From Lindgomyces ingoldianus (Eukaryota; Ascomycota; Dothideomycetes; Pleosporales; Lindgomycetaceae), in assembly GCF_010093535.1 (NCBI RefSeq), contig NW_022985172.1:476263-540262 (forward strand): 64,000 nucleotides of DNA, given 5' to 3'. The notes below the pieces were generated by a model, which worked only from the letters and a program-made list of their open reading frames with translations, had not been told where the DNA came from and did no database searches. Of this stretch, positions 38,478 through 50,096 are shown piece by piece. Numbering within the stretch: position 1 is the first letter of the stretch; each line of letters opens with the position of its first letter. A program made the translations under genes and the position numbers.

Positions 38478-39986
38478 AACAAAGCGGAAGAATCGGTGCG
38501 ATGGTACGGTTAACGCTGCCTGTTTGGTAATATGTGTGATTGTGTTGAAGTGGTAGTTCGTGTAGTGACTGTTGTAGAGCTTCCTGTTCTTCGAGCGAAC
38601 CGTATTATGTGTTGTATAGAGTTGAGGGAAAAATCGAAAGTCAAGAGGAGCAGAGGCTTTTTTAGAGAGTTAGCTGGTGGAACTCGTCCGGTTCGTTGAC
38701 CAGAATAACTGGGGCTCAGAACTCGGGTCCTTATCTGCGTGTGTTGAATGTTGTACAGTTCAAAATTTCTCGTTCTCGCTGTGGCTTTGAACTATGGCTC
38801 CGTCTCTCTATGGTGCCATAGCCCGGGTTTGGACGTGAGCCATCCCTAACCTTAGTGGTGATTCCATAATGGCGATCCCACGGTTGGAGTTGACCACGAT
38901 AGCAGATACCCCACAGCATGCTCCTGGTTGTTGAGAGTACCTAGGGGGAGGTCTCAACACCCTATAGGGGCTCCTTTATATAGTCTTGACCATTTTGGAA
39001 GATAGAAATTATGAGACTTGCGTGGCGCCTCGGCAATCTATCAGTGTGGGAATGTAAATGCTAGAATCGCTTCATCACTCGCGGCTGTACCTTCGCCTAC
39101 TCGTCCAAGCATCCAAGGGCCACAACAGCTAGCCTCCACTGCTGCCATACGCAACCTTTCCTCGGGTACACGGAAAGGGAAGTGACAATTCCTGGTTGAT
39201 CCTTGTAGCCCGCTGGCTTCTATCTCTGACAGCCCAAGTGCATCTCTATACAGAACGCCTTTCCGACCTAGGAAGCCCAGAGACCGCATTGCTGAATGTT
39301 GTGTTCCAGGAATCTTGAGACTCTAGCGAATAGAATCTCTCTTAGCATCGAATGTCTCTAACTGAGGATCATTTCATGCTGCGGAAAACACCATCCGTCA
39401 GAGAACGGCATATCTTCCTCGTAGACAGATCGTAGGACTTCGTAACATCTTCATCCACGATATACCCTATCATCGGAGTCAACGTTGCGCGGAGAGTAAT
39501 ATAAGAGAGACCCAGGTCTAGATCTGAGGAAGTAAAAATTCTGCAATTATCTTGCAAATGTAGATGCAGAGAGAGACAGGGACTCAAACCACTTTTCCCC
39601 TGTCCAAGTTCCTACCCTCTCCCCAACAGAGTCCATTAAGCGTGCCGCATTCGCCCTCGCGCAACAAAACAATTATGAGAAGGTGTCCAAGTGAGTTGCA
39701 TGGTGAAACAAAAGACATTTAGTTGTCGCAATTTCACATCAAAGGGCCAGGCAAAGAGACGAAATGACGTCCCAGCATCCAGAGTCTCGAAAAGCATGCG
39801 CCCGGACCCTGCATAGAGCTAACCATTTTGGGCAGAACCAATCACAATCACAAAAAGCTTCGCAGAGTGAACTTGTTCAGACAATATAGAGTACTGTTGC
39901 AAATTGCGTTGCACTGGTATATCTACTCCATTCCGCCATCCTTTCATCCACTTCTTCCTCCCCATACCTTTCTTCCTCGACCTAAC
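38478..39986. other. Intergenic; MFS promoter side, nothing else recognised
   Basis: Upstream of the MFS gene and downstream of the BIM1-like gene. Frames at 38731-39587 have no domain. A run resembling a tRNA T-arm near 39570-39590 was examined and not accepted. Confidence 0.4.
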
Positions 39987-40901
39987 CTACATCATCCCAA
40001 CAGCAACACCCACTACCGCTGCTAACAAGCCAGCAGGCTTCAGCACTGCCGCGGCACCTGACGACTTCGTAGCTCCAGCTGAGGTTGTGGCATTGGGAGA
40101 GCCACCTATAGTCTGAGATCCAGCGTTCACGATGCCGACGCCGCTAACACCGGTGGAGTTAGAGCATTCGTTGTCTGGGAGTAGGGCGGCGGTGGCGTTG
40201 AAGGTTATGTCTGCGCACTAGGGATTGTGTTAGATAGACTCGAGGAGGGAGTTGGGGAGATGGGAAGGAGAGAATTGGCGTACGTTGAACAGCGAGGCGC
40301 CGGTTGATGCGATCTGGATTATTTGGAGGGAGGCTTGTTTGCCGTCGAGGCCTATTCCACATTAACATCTCCGTCCTAAAAGGACCATCACGCTCATTTT
40401 GCAAATATTTCTTCTATAATTTAAGGAAATGAGCAAACGTACTCTTAGCATCAAGGCCCGACTTCGCCAATCCTGCCGCCAGCGCGGCCTTACCTGTCTC
40501 CTTGAGGCAGAACGTTCCGTTACCCGTCTGATTGAACTGTGTTACCAGCGAGATATTAAAACTCGAAACATTCGTGCCAATGCCAAGATTGACATATGTC
40601 AGAGCCCAAGGATGTGAAACATGGAGTCGAATAGAGCCCCCGGTTGTGGGCCATTGAGTGCGGTTTTTGATGTCAGTGGTTTCGTTCACACCGGCGCCTG
40701 AGGGGCTGCGGTTAGTAAGAGTGGAAGGCTGGGAGGGAGGGTGGTGTTTAGAAGATTGAATAGTGTGCGCTCACATGGGAAGGTCCACTGGGATCGTCCT
40801 GCGGCGAAAGAATCTCCTCGCCAATACGGATATTCAATCTGGAAGTGCGCGGATACAAGACCCAGCAAGGTCAGAAGTGTAACAAAGCTCTTGAAACCCA
40901 T
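39987..40901 (-). CDS. BIM1/X325 copper-binding LPMO-like protein, GPI-anchored
   Basis: Four exons on the minus strand, 40775-40901, 40443-40697, 40284-40351 and 39987-40217, join in phase to 226 aa. A signal peptide (MGFKSFVTLLTLLGLVSA) is followed at once by His19, so the mature protein begins HFQIEYPYWRGDSF, the N-terminal His of the copper site. Family marks follow: QWTFPCAGVNETT, NRTQWPTTGGSIRL, HPWALTYVNLGIG and FNQTGNGTFCL, with many N-glycosylation sites. The C-terminus is Ser/Ala/Gly-rich then hydrophobic (LLAAVVGVAVGMM), a GPI signal. The family resembles LPMOs in fold but is linked to copper acquisition (Bim1 of Cryptococcus) rather than polysaccharide cleavage. Expected location is the outer face of the plasma membrane or wall. 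The exon joins restore the paired Cys at FPC and CADIT. Confidence 0.85.
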
Positions 40902-41598
40902 TCTGTATGCTGAAATTATACTTGAAGAAATCTTGGGCTTGGAATCTGCAGATCTTCCGTGAATAGTTTCATGAAGAGCTCCAGAGTTAGGGCAGCACGA
41001 CACTTTTTATACCCTCCCTAGGTCCTCGCCAGGCTACCATAGCTACTTGCCGCGGGGTTATTGACATCTGCATACCATGTGTACCGATGTCCCGCAAGCC
41101 TCATGAACAGATTCGCTTAGATTGCACATGCTCGCCCATAGATGCGGAATTTGAGCTTGAATCAAGCTTAGCTAGAGCCCAATGGACCCTACAGGCGGGT
41201 AGCCAAGCATCTTTAAGAATGATGGAGAGAAGGTTGTGGGGTTCGAGATCGGTAGAAATCCTGCCTAGCCATGTGCTTGGGAATGAATACTTCTCAAATG
41301 TGCTCAAATGGACTTGGCGCCGAGACTTTGGAGAGACCAGTGATGGGAAGCTAACCAATTGTGGCGAAAGTCAAGAAAGACCCATGATGCACGCGTAGAG
41401 AAATGGAAAGAGAAAAGGAAAGAGGGAGGGTATTTTTGTGAAGGTCACTTGCGCAAGGTAATTGTGTATTTGAAGGTTTCTCCCATGATGAATATACAGT
41501 TGTTTGACTGATGCAGAATACCTACGCCAATCCAATGCTGCAGGCCATTTCCAGCTTGGTGCGATCCCAAAAACGCCGTGGATATCGTATCTATACAA
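40902..41598. other. Intergenic, nothing recognised
   Basis: The promoter side of the BIM1-like gene (its TATA-like TTTATA is near 41005 on the plus strand) and the 3' end of the coiled-coil gene. There is no supported coding region. Confidence 0.4.
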
Positions 41599-43212
41599 CT
41601 AGAATATGCTGCTCTGCTTCTTACGTAGCGTATTCGAGTTTTGCTCGCTTACGCTTCGAAGACCCCAGAAACTTTTCTTCTTCATTTTGGCCTGGCCGTC
41701 GGGTTTTGGAAGCCCATTGCTGAAGAAGGAACTCTGCGATGCTGCAGGCCGTGGGCCGGTCGGCGGCTGCAGGTACGGCCCTTGCGCAGGCCGAGCTTGT
41801 GCAGGTCGAATTGGTTGTGCAGGGGGCCTTGAGGGTTGCTGGAAGGGTCCTTGTAGAAGAGGGGCAGAGTACCGTTGCTGAGGTCCTGCTGGTGGCAGCA
41901 ACTTGCTCTGATCACCAAACTGCTTCCGAAGACGTTCGGTTTCTTTGTCAACTTCGGCCTGGCGACGCCTCCGCTCCTTATCTTCTTGCTCAAGAAACTT
42001 CTTTGTTTTCCTCGCTTCTTCCTCATCCACCTTTCTTCTAGCTCTCCGGTTGATTTCCTCTACCCGCTTTCGTTCTCGCTCCTCGGCTTCGACTTGAGCT
42101 TTAAGACGAGCAGTCTCGGCATCAATCTCCCATTGCGCTCGAGGGTCAAGTCGTTGTGTGGGCTGGACACCAGTTCGGAGTGGAGGGAGCGATGTGCGTT
42201 TGGCGTCATTTCGTGATGGCTGGTTGTACAATGGATTCACTGCTGCACCTTTAGCGGGCTGCATAGGGCGCGGTTGTTGTGGTGGGGGCTGAGGAGTCAT
42301 GACTGGGGGGACAATGGCTCCTGGTTCCAATGGGGAAGAACCTTTTCTACCCCTCAGCCCTCCACTGTTCTTTCGAATTGTCGGGTCGATAATGTGGAAA
42401 GATTCTCTGGCGTTGTTGAAGAAAAGATCTCGAATAACAGCTGCTCCAAGCAAGAGAACCACCTCCAGGCCTTTGTAATCCTCCATGTCCACTCTGTAGA
42501 GGTTCGACTCCATGATGGTCATCTCCTTGAGCCCGGAGAAGAGGGCAACTGCGATATCGGGCTCTTTGCTCTTCTTCGCCTTCTTCCCAGTTGGGTCGGT
42601 AGACTTCCCTGTGAGGTAGCACGTCATGTCCTTTCCTATCCTGCCCTCCTTCCTCCACACAAAGTTGATCTGGGGTGTGGCGGCATCCGCCCCGGGGTCG
42701 TTTTGGCTGCGATCAAGGGCTGACGAGCTTGGTGTCCGGAATGTTGTCTGAGGCATGCTGAACTCATACCACACTGTTCCACTCCACTTTGACGTTTGCT
42801 GCCTGATTATGATTTGCTGGTCAGGGTTGTACAGCTGGATGGCGAACTCGGTGGGGAGAATAGGTTGGGGCGACGGGGGTACTCCTCCATTCTTGCGTAT
42901 CTCGTCCTGCGATAGAGTAGGTTGCGTCCAACCCGGTTTTGAAAGGACTTCGCCATAGAGGATGTCGGGACTGTGTGAGTCGAAGAGAGCGGCGGCGTAT
43001 GTGTTTTTGGCTGCGTTGGCGGCGGGGTCGAGGTGGTGGAGGGCATACGTGGCCTCGGGTTCAGTGCCGCGTTGAGTGAAGTAGAAGGACTCGTGGTGCT
43101 TCAACCCATCAGGCGAAGGCTTGAGAAAGAATGCTGCGAGCCGTTAATGCGAACATGTTCACCCAACGACAGGGCTGTGGGGGAGCTTACTGGGTAGGTT
43201 CTCGTCTAACAT
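41599..43212 (-). CDS. Conserved fungal protein, possible tubby-like domain with basic coiled coil
   Basis: Exons 43191-43212 and 41599-43133 on the minus strand give 518 aa; the first exon is only seven codons plus one base (MLDENLP). Residues about 15-245 look like one folded domain with alternating short strands: IIIRQQTSKWSGTVWYEFSM, INFVWRKEGRIGKDMTCYL, PDIAVALFSGLKEMTIMESN, and VVLLLGAAVIRDLFFN. This pattern recalls the tubby C-terminal/LURP-one fold, but I cannot prove it. Residues about 345-420 are a strongly charged coiled coil (ERERKRVEEINRRARRKVDE). The tail is Pro/Gln-rich and ends in a Lys/Ser-rich segment. No signal peptide or helix in the membrane is seen, so it is intracellular. 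I recall no experimental function. Confidence 0.7.
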
Positions 43213-44064
43213 GGCGGCATGATATGGCGCGGGTGGCTTCTAAATGGCAGGACGGGCGAGAGAGACAATGCAGTAGCGAGTGAGGAGGGGTGCAGCAAAG
43301 TGATGTTCATATATCATGTCTTCTCCACTGTAAACGCGTCTGGGGGCGCTGGTTGGAGGCTGTGAGCCTGTGATCGAGTTCCCGCGCACGGATCCGATCA
43401 ATGGCGGTGCTTGCCTTACCCTGCTCCGAGCCTATTCTTGGAAAGAAACTGTGAACCATTCACATTTACCCTGCTCTCCATCACTCTTACTCATCAATGG
43501 GTGGCTAACTCTTGCGAATCCTCCCCGATCTTCAATCCACGGCTCCAAGAGACGACAGTGGGTTTAGCAGAGCTTAGAAATAGGATTATCACGGAGGCAT
43601 GCGCAATGAATCTGCCACACGTCTCACGACAACACGCCGCCGCAGCACAGCCACCTGGAAGTCCCACAAGCTCGTGATGCAGACGCAGCTCATCTCGAAA
43701 CGGCTCGCGCTGTGTGCCTTGTAGTACTTGTTCTCTATGATTACTTCTCTATGCTTTGTTGCTTCCAATGACCTCTCGTTTGTTTCGGGGTCTATATACC
43801 CGTGTTTCGAATTTTGACGTCTTACACAGGTCAACTAATTAGCTTTTCCTTTCTGATTACGCGGCACATGGTCACCACTCTCGCAACTCCAGCTTCTTTT
43901 GGTCATGAATTTGAATGCTCATTCGCTAATTAAATGTAGATCCTCCTCGAGAAGTGTGGGAAGAAAGAAAACTGCCTCCAAATTGTGTCGTGGTCCCCCA
44001 TACGATCCGCCAGCCAATCGCAGAAAATGTACGAGGCCACAATCACCAACTGCCATCCAGCTTC
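43213..44064. other. Intergenic, nothing recognised
   Basis: Upstream of the coiled-coil protein gene. Short open frames at 43370-43834 have no domain or start context. Confidence 0.4.
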
Positions 44065-44594
44065 TTAATCATCGCCTTTAAGCTCGGAAGCAATATTCCC
44101 CGCTGCCAAGGTTTGATTACTAAGACTAGCCCATCTGTGCAAGAGATGGACAGAAGCCTTGGACTTGATTTCACAACGTGTGAACTTGATCTCGAACGCC
44201 TTGCTGGGCGAAGGATAGTGAAAGTCGAAATTGTCGGTAGCTTGAACGCCAACATATTCCATCCAATCATTTTGCGCCTTCGCTTGGGGTAGGTCACGAT
44301 TACCAAAAGTGTATAATAACACGGCCTTCCTCCTGTTGCTTGACTCTTACCCACGACGATTCCAAATCTGCCTTTGAGTTTCACGCCGGTTGTTGACCCG
44401 GGACCTCCGACTTGTGCAGCCTGACTTCCGTACTCTTGTGGTGGGCCAATAGGGAAATCTTCTAGGTAATAGACGATTGATCCAACCTCAACAAGTCCAA
44501 GGCTGTAAGCTGTGAGTGTCTCATACTCTGCTCGCTTGTGACTAGTGCAGCTATCTGTTAGTACACTTGGCGGTACAGTACTACAGTACATCAA
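44065..44594 (-). pseudogene. Frameshifted remnant of an unrecognised gene
   Basis: On the minus strand one frame reads LGLVEVGSIVYYLEDFPIGP and then KGRFGIVVGKSQATGG. Near 44325 the protein-like reading moves to another frame: YTFGNRDLPQAKAQNDWMEY, then FHYPSPSKAFEIKFTR and a TAA at 44065. No intron long enough to join them is visible (the candidate would be about 18-25 nt), so a one-base frameshift is likely. The 5' part runs straight into the RIP-like block at 44595, suggesting truncation by it. I do not recognise the family. Confidence 0.4.
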
Positions 44595-45620
44595 ATTTAG
44601 GACTGGTTAGTAAGTATAGAGGTTGTTGTCAGTATAGTAACTGTATGTGAGGCTCTGTTACTAGCCGTTTACGGTAGTCTGTATACACGTTGGGTGGAGT
44701 AGAGGTGCCTGCGCGGCTGCAGGAGGTGCAGAGGGCTCAGAGGGCTGTAGAAGGCGCAGAGGGGCCTTATGGTAGCCAGAAATTAGTGCAGATTATCCAA
44801 ATCTAGCGTGTTTTGCTAGCAGTTTGCTAAGAAACTCTACAACACAAGAATCTAGCCCCTCTATGCACCTTATAATATTAATTTCTTAGTACATTACCTG
44901 CTAGCCTTAAGCATCTTAGCGCATAGCTGCCTCCTCGGCCTTTGGGAGTTAATCTGCCTCTAAGAAGGCGCCTGCTCACTATCCTACTGCGTTTTATACA
45001 CAACAATTAGGGCTAGTTATAGAGCTACAAAAGAACTAGCTATTTAATAAGGTAGTAAGTGGCAAGTTAACTAAGCTAGCAGTGTATATTAAATAGTAAG
45101 AAATGCAGTTTAAGAAAAGTCTAATTTACTTCTGCTTCTACTACTATTTTTTAATTAGGTTAGAGACCCTGTAAACAGCCTGTTACACTCTATATAGTAC
45201 AGCGCAGTCTATTAAGTCACCCGTTACGGAGTACTGCTAGTTACCCTCTCTCATCTACTCAGTACAGTTAGTACTCGCAAGCAGGTTAAATAGTACAGTA
45301 CACCGTGCAACCTCAAAACTACTCCATTGCGTACAGATGGCCACGCTGTGTGGGATTAGCTATGTAAATACTATCCAGCTAATATTTTAGCAATGCATCT
45401 TTATCAAGATAATCTCTAGCTATTTCTCGACCTGTCACCTGTTTCATCTTTAATATTGCATGCGCTCCCGTATCCCGCATCACTATCTCCCAGCTGCATG
45501 AATTCATATGGACACCCTAGCTAGCTAATATATCCTGTATAATCACTTCGTTCAGGGTTTTAAATATTTTTGTCTAAGCTAGTCTCCTGAATGCCCTAAG
45601 CAAGGTGTTCTGCTGCTCCT
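44595..45620. repeat. TA-rich degenerate repeat block, probably RIP-decayed
   Basis: CTAG, TTAA and GTA words dominate, with no open frame of note. A purine-rich imperfect minisatellite (GCAGAGGGCT-like units) lies at about 44705-44765. The block sits between the frameshifted remnant and the 3' end of the NLR gene, whose last repeat is itself decayed. It resembles the window's first 1.2 kb in composition. An old transposable element is inferred; no terminal repeats or transposase were identified. Confidence 0.45.
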
Positions 45621-45680
45621 TACTAGCACTTCTACTTCTATTGCGACAACACACTCTAGCAGCTCTACTGACTCCTTCAC
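45621..45680 (-). pseudogene. Decayed TPR repeat beyond the NLR stop codon
   Basis: Read in frame past the stop, the next 20 codons are VKESVELLECVVAIEVEVLV, clearly the middle of the 42-residue repeat (consensus VKEAVELLERVVAIRTEVLK). After that the match dissolves into the TA-rich block. The NLR once carried at least one more repeat. Confidence 0.8.
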
Positions 45681-48600
45681 TTATCCGCTCGCTTGATATG
45701 CTCTGGCGAGCTCGTGCTGCGACGCTAATCGATCAGGATGGTCTTCTTTGAGTACTTCTGTACGTATCGCGACAACACGCTCTAGCAGCTCCACCGCCTC
45801 CTTCACCTGTCCGTTTGCTTGATATGCTCTGGCGAGCTGGTGCAGCGATGCTAGTCGATCGGGATGGTCTTCTTTGAGTACTTCCGTACGTATCGCGACA
45901 ACACGCTCCAGCAACTCCACCGCCTCCTTCACCTGTCCATTCGCTTGATATGCTCCGGCGAGCTTGTGCTGCGACGCCAGTCGAGAGGGATGGTCTTCTT
46001 TGAGCACTTCCGCTTCTATCGCGACAACACGCTCCAGCAGCTCCACCGCCTCCTTCACCTGTCCGTTCGCTTGATATGCTCTGGCGAGGTTGTGCTGCGA
46101 CGCCAGTCGAGAGGGATGGTCTTCTTTAAGCACTTCCCTACGTATCGCGACAACACGCTCCAGAAGCTCCACCGCCTCCTTCACCTGTCCGTTCGCTTGA
46201 TATGCTCCGGCGAGCTCGCGCTGCGACGCCAGCCGAGAGGGATGGTCTTCTTTGAGTAGTTCCGCTTGTATCGTGACAACACGATCCAGCAGCTCCGCCG
46301 CCTCCTTCACCTGTCCGTTTGCTTGATATGCTCTGGCGAGGTTGTGCTGCGACACTAGTCGAGAGGGATGGTCTTCTTTAAGCACTTGTGTACGTATCGC
46401 GACCACATGCTTCAGAAGCTTCACCGCCTCCTTCACCTGTCCGTTCGCTTGATATGCCCTGGCGAGCTCGTGCTGCGACGCTAGTCGAGAGGGATGGTCT
46501 TCTTTAAGCACTTCCGTACGTATCGCGACAACACGCTCTAGCAACTCCACCGCCTCCTTCACCTGCCCGTTTGCTTGATATGCTCCGGCGAGGCTGTGCT
46601 GCGACGCTAGTTGAGAGGGATGATCTTCTTTAAGCACTTCTGTATGTATCGCGACAACACGCTCCAGCAGCTCCACCGCCTCCTTCACCTGTCCGTTCGC
46701 TTGATATGCTCTGGCGAGATCGTGCTGCGACGCTAATTGAGAGGGATGGTCTTCTTTTAGCACTTCTACTTGTATTGCAACAACACGCTCCAGCAGCTCC
46801 ACCGCCTCCTTCACCTGTCCGTTCGCTTGATATGCTCCGGCGAGGTTGTGCTGCGACGCCAGTCGAGAGGGATGGTCTTCTTTGAGCACTTCTGCTTGTA
46901 TCGCGACAACATGCTTGAGTAGCCTCACCGCCTCCTTCACCTGACCGTTCGCTTGATATGCTCTGGCGAGCTCGTGCTGCGATGCTAGTCGATCAGGATG
47001 GTCTTCTTTAAGCACTTTAGTACGTATTGCGACAACACGCTCCAGCAGCTCCACCGCCTCTTTCACCTGTCCGTTTGCTTGATATGCTCCGGCGAGGTTG
47101 TGCTGCGACGCTAGTTGAGAGGGGTGGTCTTCTTTAAGCACTTCCACTTGTATCGCGACAACACACTCCAGCAACTCCACCGCCTCCTTCACCTGTCCGT
47201 TTGCTTGATATGCTCTGGAGAGCTCGTGCTGCGACGCTAGTCGAGAGGGATGGTCTTCTGTAAGTACTTCTGCTTGTATCGCGACAACACGCTCCAGCAG
47301 CTTCACCGCCTCCTTCACCTGTCCGTTCGCTTGATATGCTCTGGCGAGCTGGTGCTGCGACGCCAGTCGAGAGGGATGGTCTTCTTTGAGTACTTCCGTA
47401 CGTATCGCGACAACACGCTCCAGCAACTCCACCGCCTCTTTCACCTGCCCGTTTGCTTGATATGCTCCGGCGAGCTCGTGCTGCGACACTAGTCGAGAGG
47501 GATGGTCTTCTTTAAGCACTTGCGTACGTATCGCGACAACACGCTCCAGCAGCTCCACCGCCTCCTTCACCTGTCCATTCGCTTGATATGCTCTGGCGAG
47601 CTCGTGCTGGGACGCCACTTGAGATGGATGGTCTTCTTTTAGCACTTCTGCTTGTATCGCGACAACACGTTCCAGCAGCTCCACCGCCTCCTTCACCTGT
47701 CCGTTCGCTTGATATGCTCCGGCGAGAATATGCTGCGAGAGAAGCCGGTTAGGATCATATTTAGTGAGATTTAGCTCCCTCCATTTACAACACTCTTGAA
47801 GCCATATAACAGCTTCCTGTATCCTTCCGTCAACGTATAGGCATCGCCCAACCTTCTGACAGAGTTCGCTCTTCTCTTCTCCTTGTTCCACTTGCTCATC
47901 TCTCTTTATACGTGCTACATGCGGTATGTATTCCCGCCAGATCTCACGATTTGTGTAATCGTCGGATGGAAAGACTTTCAAGAGGTGTTTTAATGCCACC
48001 TTCCTTGTCTCTTCTCCACGGCCGTTCTGACTAATCCACGTCCTGGTTGATAAGTGTACTAGTCTATGCATGTCAAATATTTTGCCGTCTTCTCTTCTCT
48101 CCAGAAAAGAGTATGAACAGAGCGTGCCAATAGCACTTGCCATCTGTGCTTCCGGGTGAACTGCGGGCAAGATGGAAGATGGAATTGCCTTCCATTCAAT
48201 GTAAGAAATGAAGGCGAGAAGGTCTGCCGCCAATGTATTGTGCTTCAGAATTTGGTTGAAGGTTACTGTCCATGTCTTCACAATCGCGTTCGCCGAGTGC
48301 TTGTACCGTGTGTTGTCATAGAATTCTCTGCTTAAGGTAGCGATAGCGTCCTGGTCTGTGTTCTTTAACAGCTGGAGGTATTCTAATATAGAACTTTTGT
48401 TCGTGTTAATGTATGCAGCCGCCTGAGTGATGGCTAATGGGAGATAGTCCAGCTCGGTAAGAAGATCTATCATGAGCGTATCGTTTTTAGGTAGGCTATT
48501 TCGGATTAACGACTTGTTTAGCAAATTTATCGCCTCTTGTGTCTCCATCTTTTCTACCTCAACCACATTGCTGCCTGCTACAGATTGTGCAACCCCATAA

Positions 48601-50096
48601 TGCCGAGTCGTAAATACTGTCAGTCCGTCATCGCTTTCTGGCAAGAAGTCTAACAGACCTTTCCCCTGCCCAGCCCCGTGCAGAAGGTCCTGGTCATCAG
48701 CATTGTCAACGATTAACAGCCACTTGCCTGCGGTCTTTGCGTTCAGCCGTTGTAGTACTAGCTTTCTAATGTCCTCCTTACTCTCCTGCGACTGATGTAT
48801 CCCTAATGCTCCTGCTATTTCCGCGCATCCTTGCTCAAACGTTTCCATACTCGGCGCTAGTATCCAGAAGATAGAATACTCTGGATAGTCTTTCTTAACA
48901 GAGTATGCCAACTGTAGCGCGATCTGTGTCTTGCCGATGCCACCGAGACCAACAAGCGCCACCTTTTGACAATCTTTATTCACAAGTAGCTTTTCTTTCA
49001 GCTTATTAAGCTCCGTGTTCCGACCAATAAACTGGAGGTTTCGTGGGAAGGGGAGGTAGAAACAAGTCGCCTGGCTCCGCCCTAAGGCGAATTAGTTATA
49101 TTAATAAATATATAGAAAACTACAAGATGTACACTAACCTCTTGCTGCTTCATCAGCGGTCTGCGTCCTCGCTACATTAGCTGCTGGAATAACCTGCAGC
49201 AGCTCCTTTGCGTACGCTGCCGCGGCGCCGGCAGCGTACGATTGCCATCTCTTACTCTTATGTGAGTCGGCGTAGTCGCAGATCCCGCGGATTATCAGGC
49301 ACGGAAAGTTGTTCATCAAGCCGGCTGCCTCCATCTCAAAGCAGAGGACCCCTCCAAACTCTGAGCTGATCTTGTCCCGTATCACACCATCCCTCATCAC
49401 CTGGTTCCCTGATGCGATCGTGCCGTAGTGAACCATGGGCATGTTGTTTGTCCGCTCCTCTCTCTGTATCTTTCCTGTGGCCGCGCATGATGCACAGTTG
49501 TCCCCTCCAACATGATTGTATTCCGCTTCGAAAAGCACATCGCTTCCTGCTTCATCACGAGCAAACTTGCAAATTTTACTGAGCTTCGACAGGTGTGGAG
49601 ATAGACTCCCTCTCCCTCGATCTTGGTTAGAACGAAGCTTCGTGACGGCGGCAAGGAGAACTTGGGGGGGAGTATTAAGAAAGCCGGTTTGCTCGAACCC
49701 TTTTGGCGTTGACTTTCCAAAGTCATATTGGACCACTCCACCATGACCATTTCCCGGCTGGCTGACCACAACATCCCCAAGCCGAACGTCTGCTTCTTTA
49801 CTTGGAACACCGCCTCCGATTCCCACCATCAGCCCAAATCGAATAGCTGGGAAAGTGGCCTTCAACTGCACAGCGACTGCTGCTGCGAGGTTAGTGCCAG
49901 TCTGACCCGCAGGCAGGCACGCTAGGACGACATGGTGATCCCCGATGCACCCGAGCGTGTATATGTTTGCGTCGCTGCCGTTCGGGAGGAGGTCTTGGTG
50001 CTCTTCGTCAAGCATCTCCTGTGCTGCAGTGAACTCGTCCGGCAACGCGCAGACCCAGCCCACCGTGTACTCGTCGCGACCGAGGCGGCGTGTCAT
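45681..50096 (-). CDS. NLR-like STAND protein: PNP/UDP phosphorylase-like, NB-ARC, TPR
   Basis: Two exons on the minus strand (49139-50096 and 45681-49081) give 1452 aa. Residues 1-310 are a nucleoside-phosphorylase-like domain: YTVGWVCALPDEFTAAQ, LMVGIGGGVP, CFEMEAAGLMN and IRGICDYADSHKS. Residues about 335-600 are NB-ARC: FIGRNTELNKL, the P-loop GLGGIGKT at 364-371, WLLIVDNADD (Walker B) at 440-449, FTTRHYG at 477-482 and LDYLPLAITQAAAYI. Residues 768-1452 are 16 full 42-residue TPR repeats plus 13 residues of a 17th. This is the standard fungal NLR plan. Such proteins are signal-triggered switches in which the repeats recognise a ligand, the NB-ARC oligomerises and the N-terminal domain acts. 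The stop (TAA) replaces the conserved CAG (Gln) codon of the repeat, so the protein is probably shortened. It has no signal peptide, so it is cytosolic. The trigger is unknown. Confidence 0.9.
45684..47738 (-). repeat. Coding tandem array, 126-bp unit, 16.3 copies
   Basis: The unit encodes SQHELARAYQANGQVKEAVE plus LLERVVAIRTEVLKEDHPSRLA (42 residues). All 16 full units are the same length, with no indels. Differences cluster at a few residues: position 4 (Glu, Asn, Gln, Asp, Ser, Lys), position 7 (Arg or Gly), positions 30-32 (Arg-Thr, Gln-Ala, Gln-Val, His-Thr, Glu-Ala, Arg-Arg) and positions 39-40. Helix-packing positions hardly vary. This is the signature of repeats kept alike by recombination and diversified at the ligand face. 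Confidence 0.92.

Noticed and set aside
39560..39600. T-arm-like run (GTGGTTTGAGTCCC on the minus strand) suggesting a tRNA
   Set aside because: No acceptor stem, D-arm or anticodon stem can be drawn around it.
45864..47492. Plus-strand frames inside the NLR repeat array
   Set aside because: They are antisense shadows of the 126-bp coding repeat and show the same periodicity.
45684..47738. Regular repeats that could suggest a CRISPR-like or satellite array
   Set aside because: The 126-bp units are contiguous, in frame and code TPR repeats. There are no unique spacers, and the host is a eukaryote.
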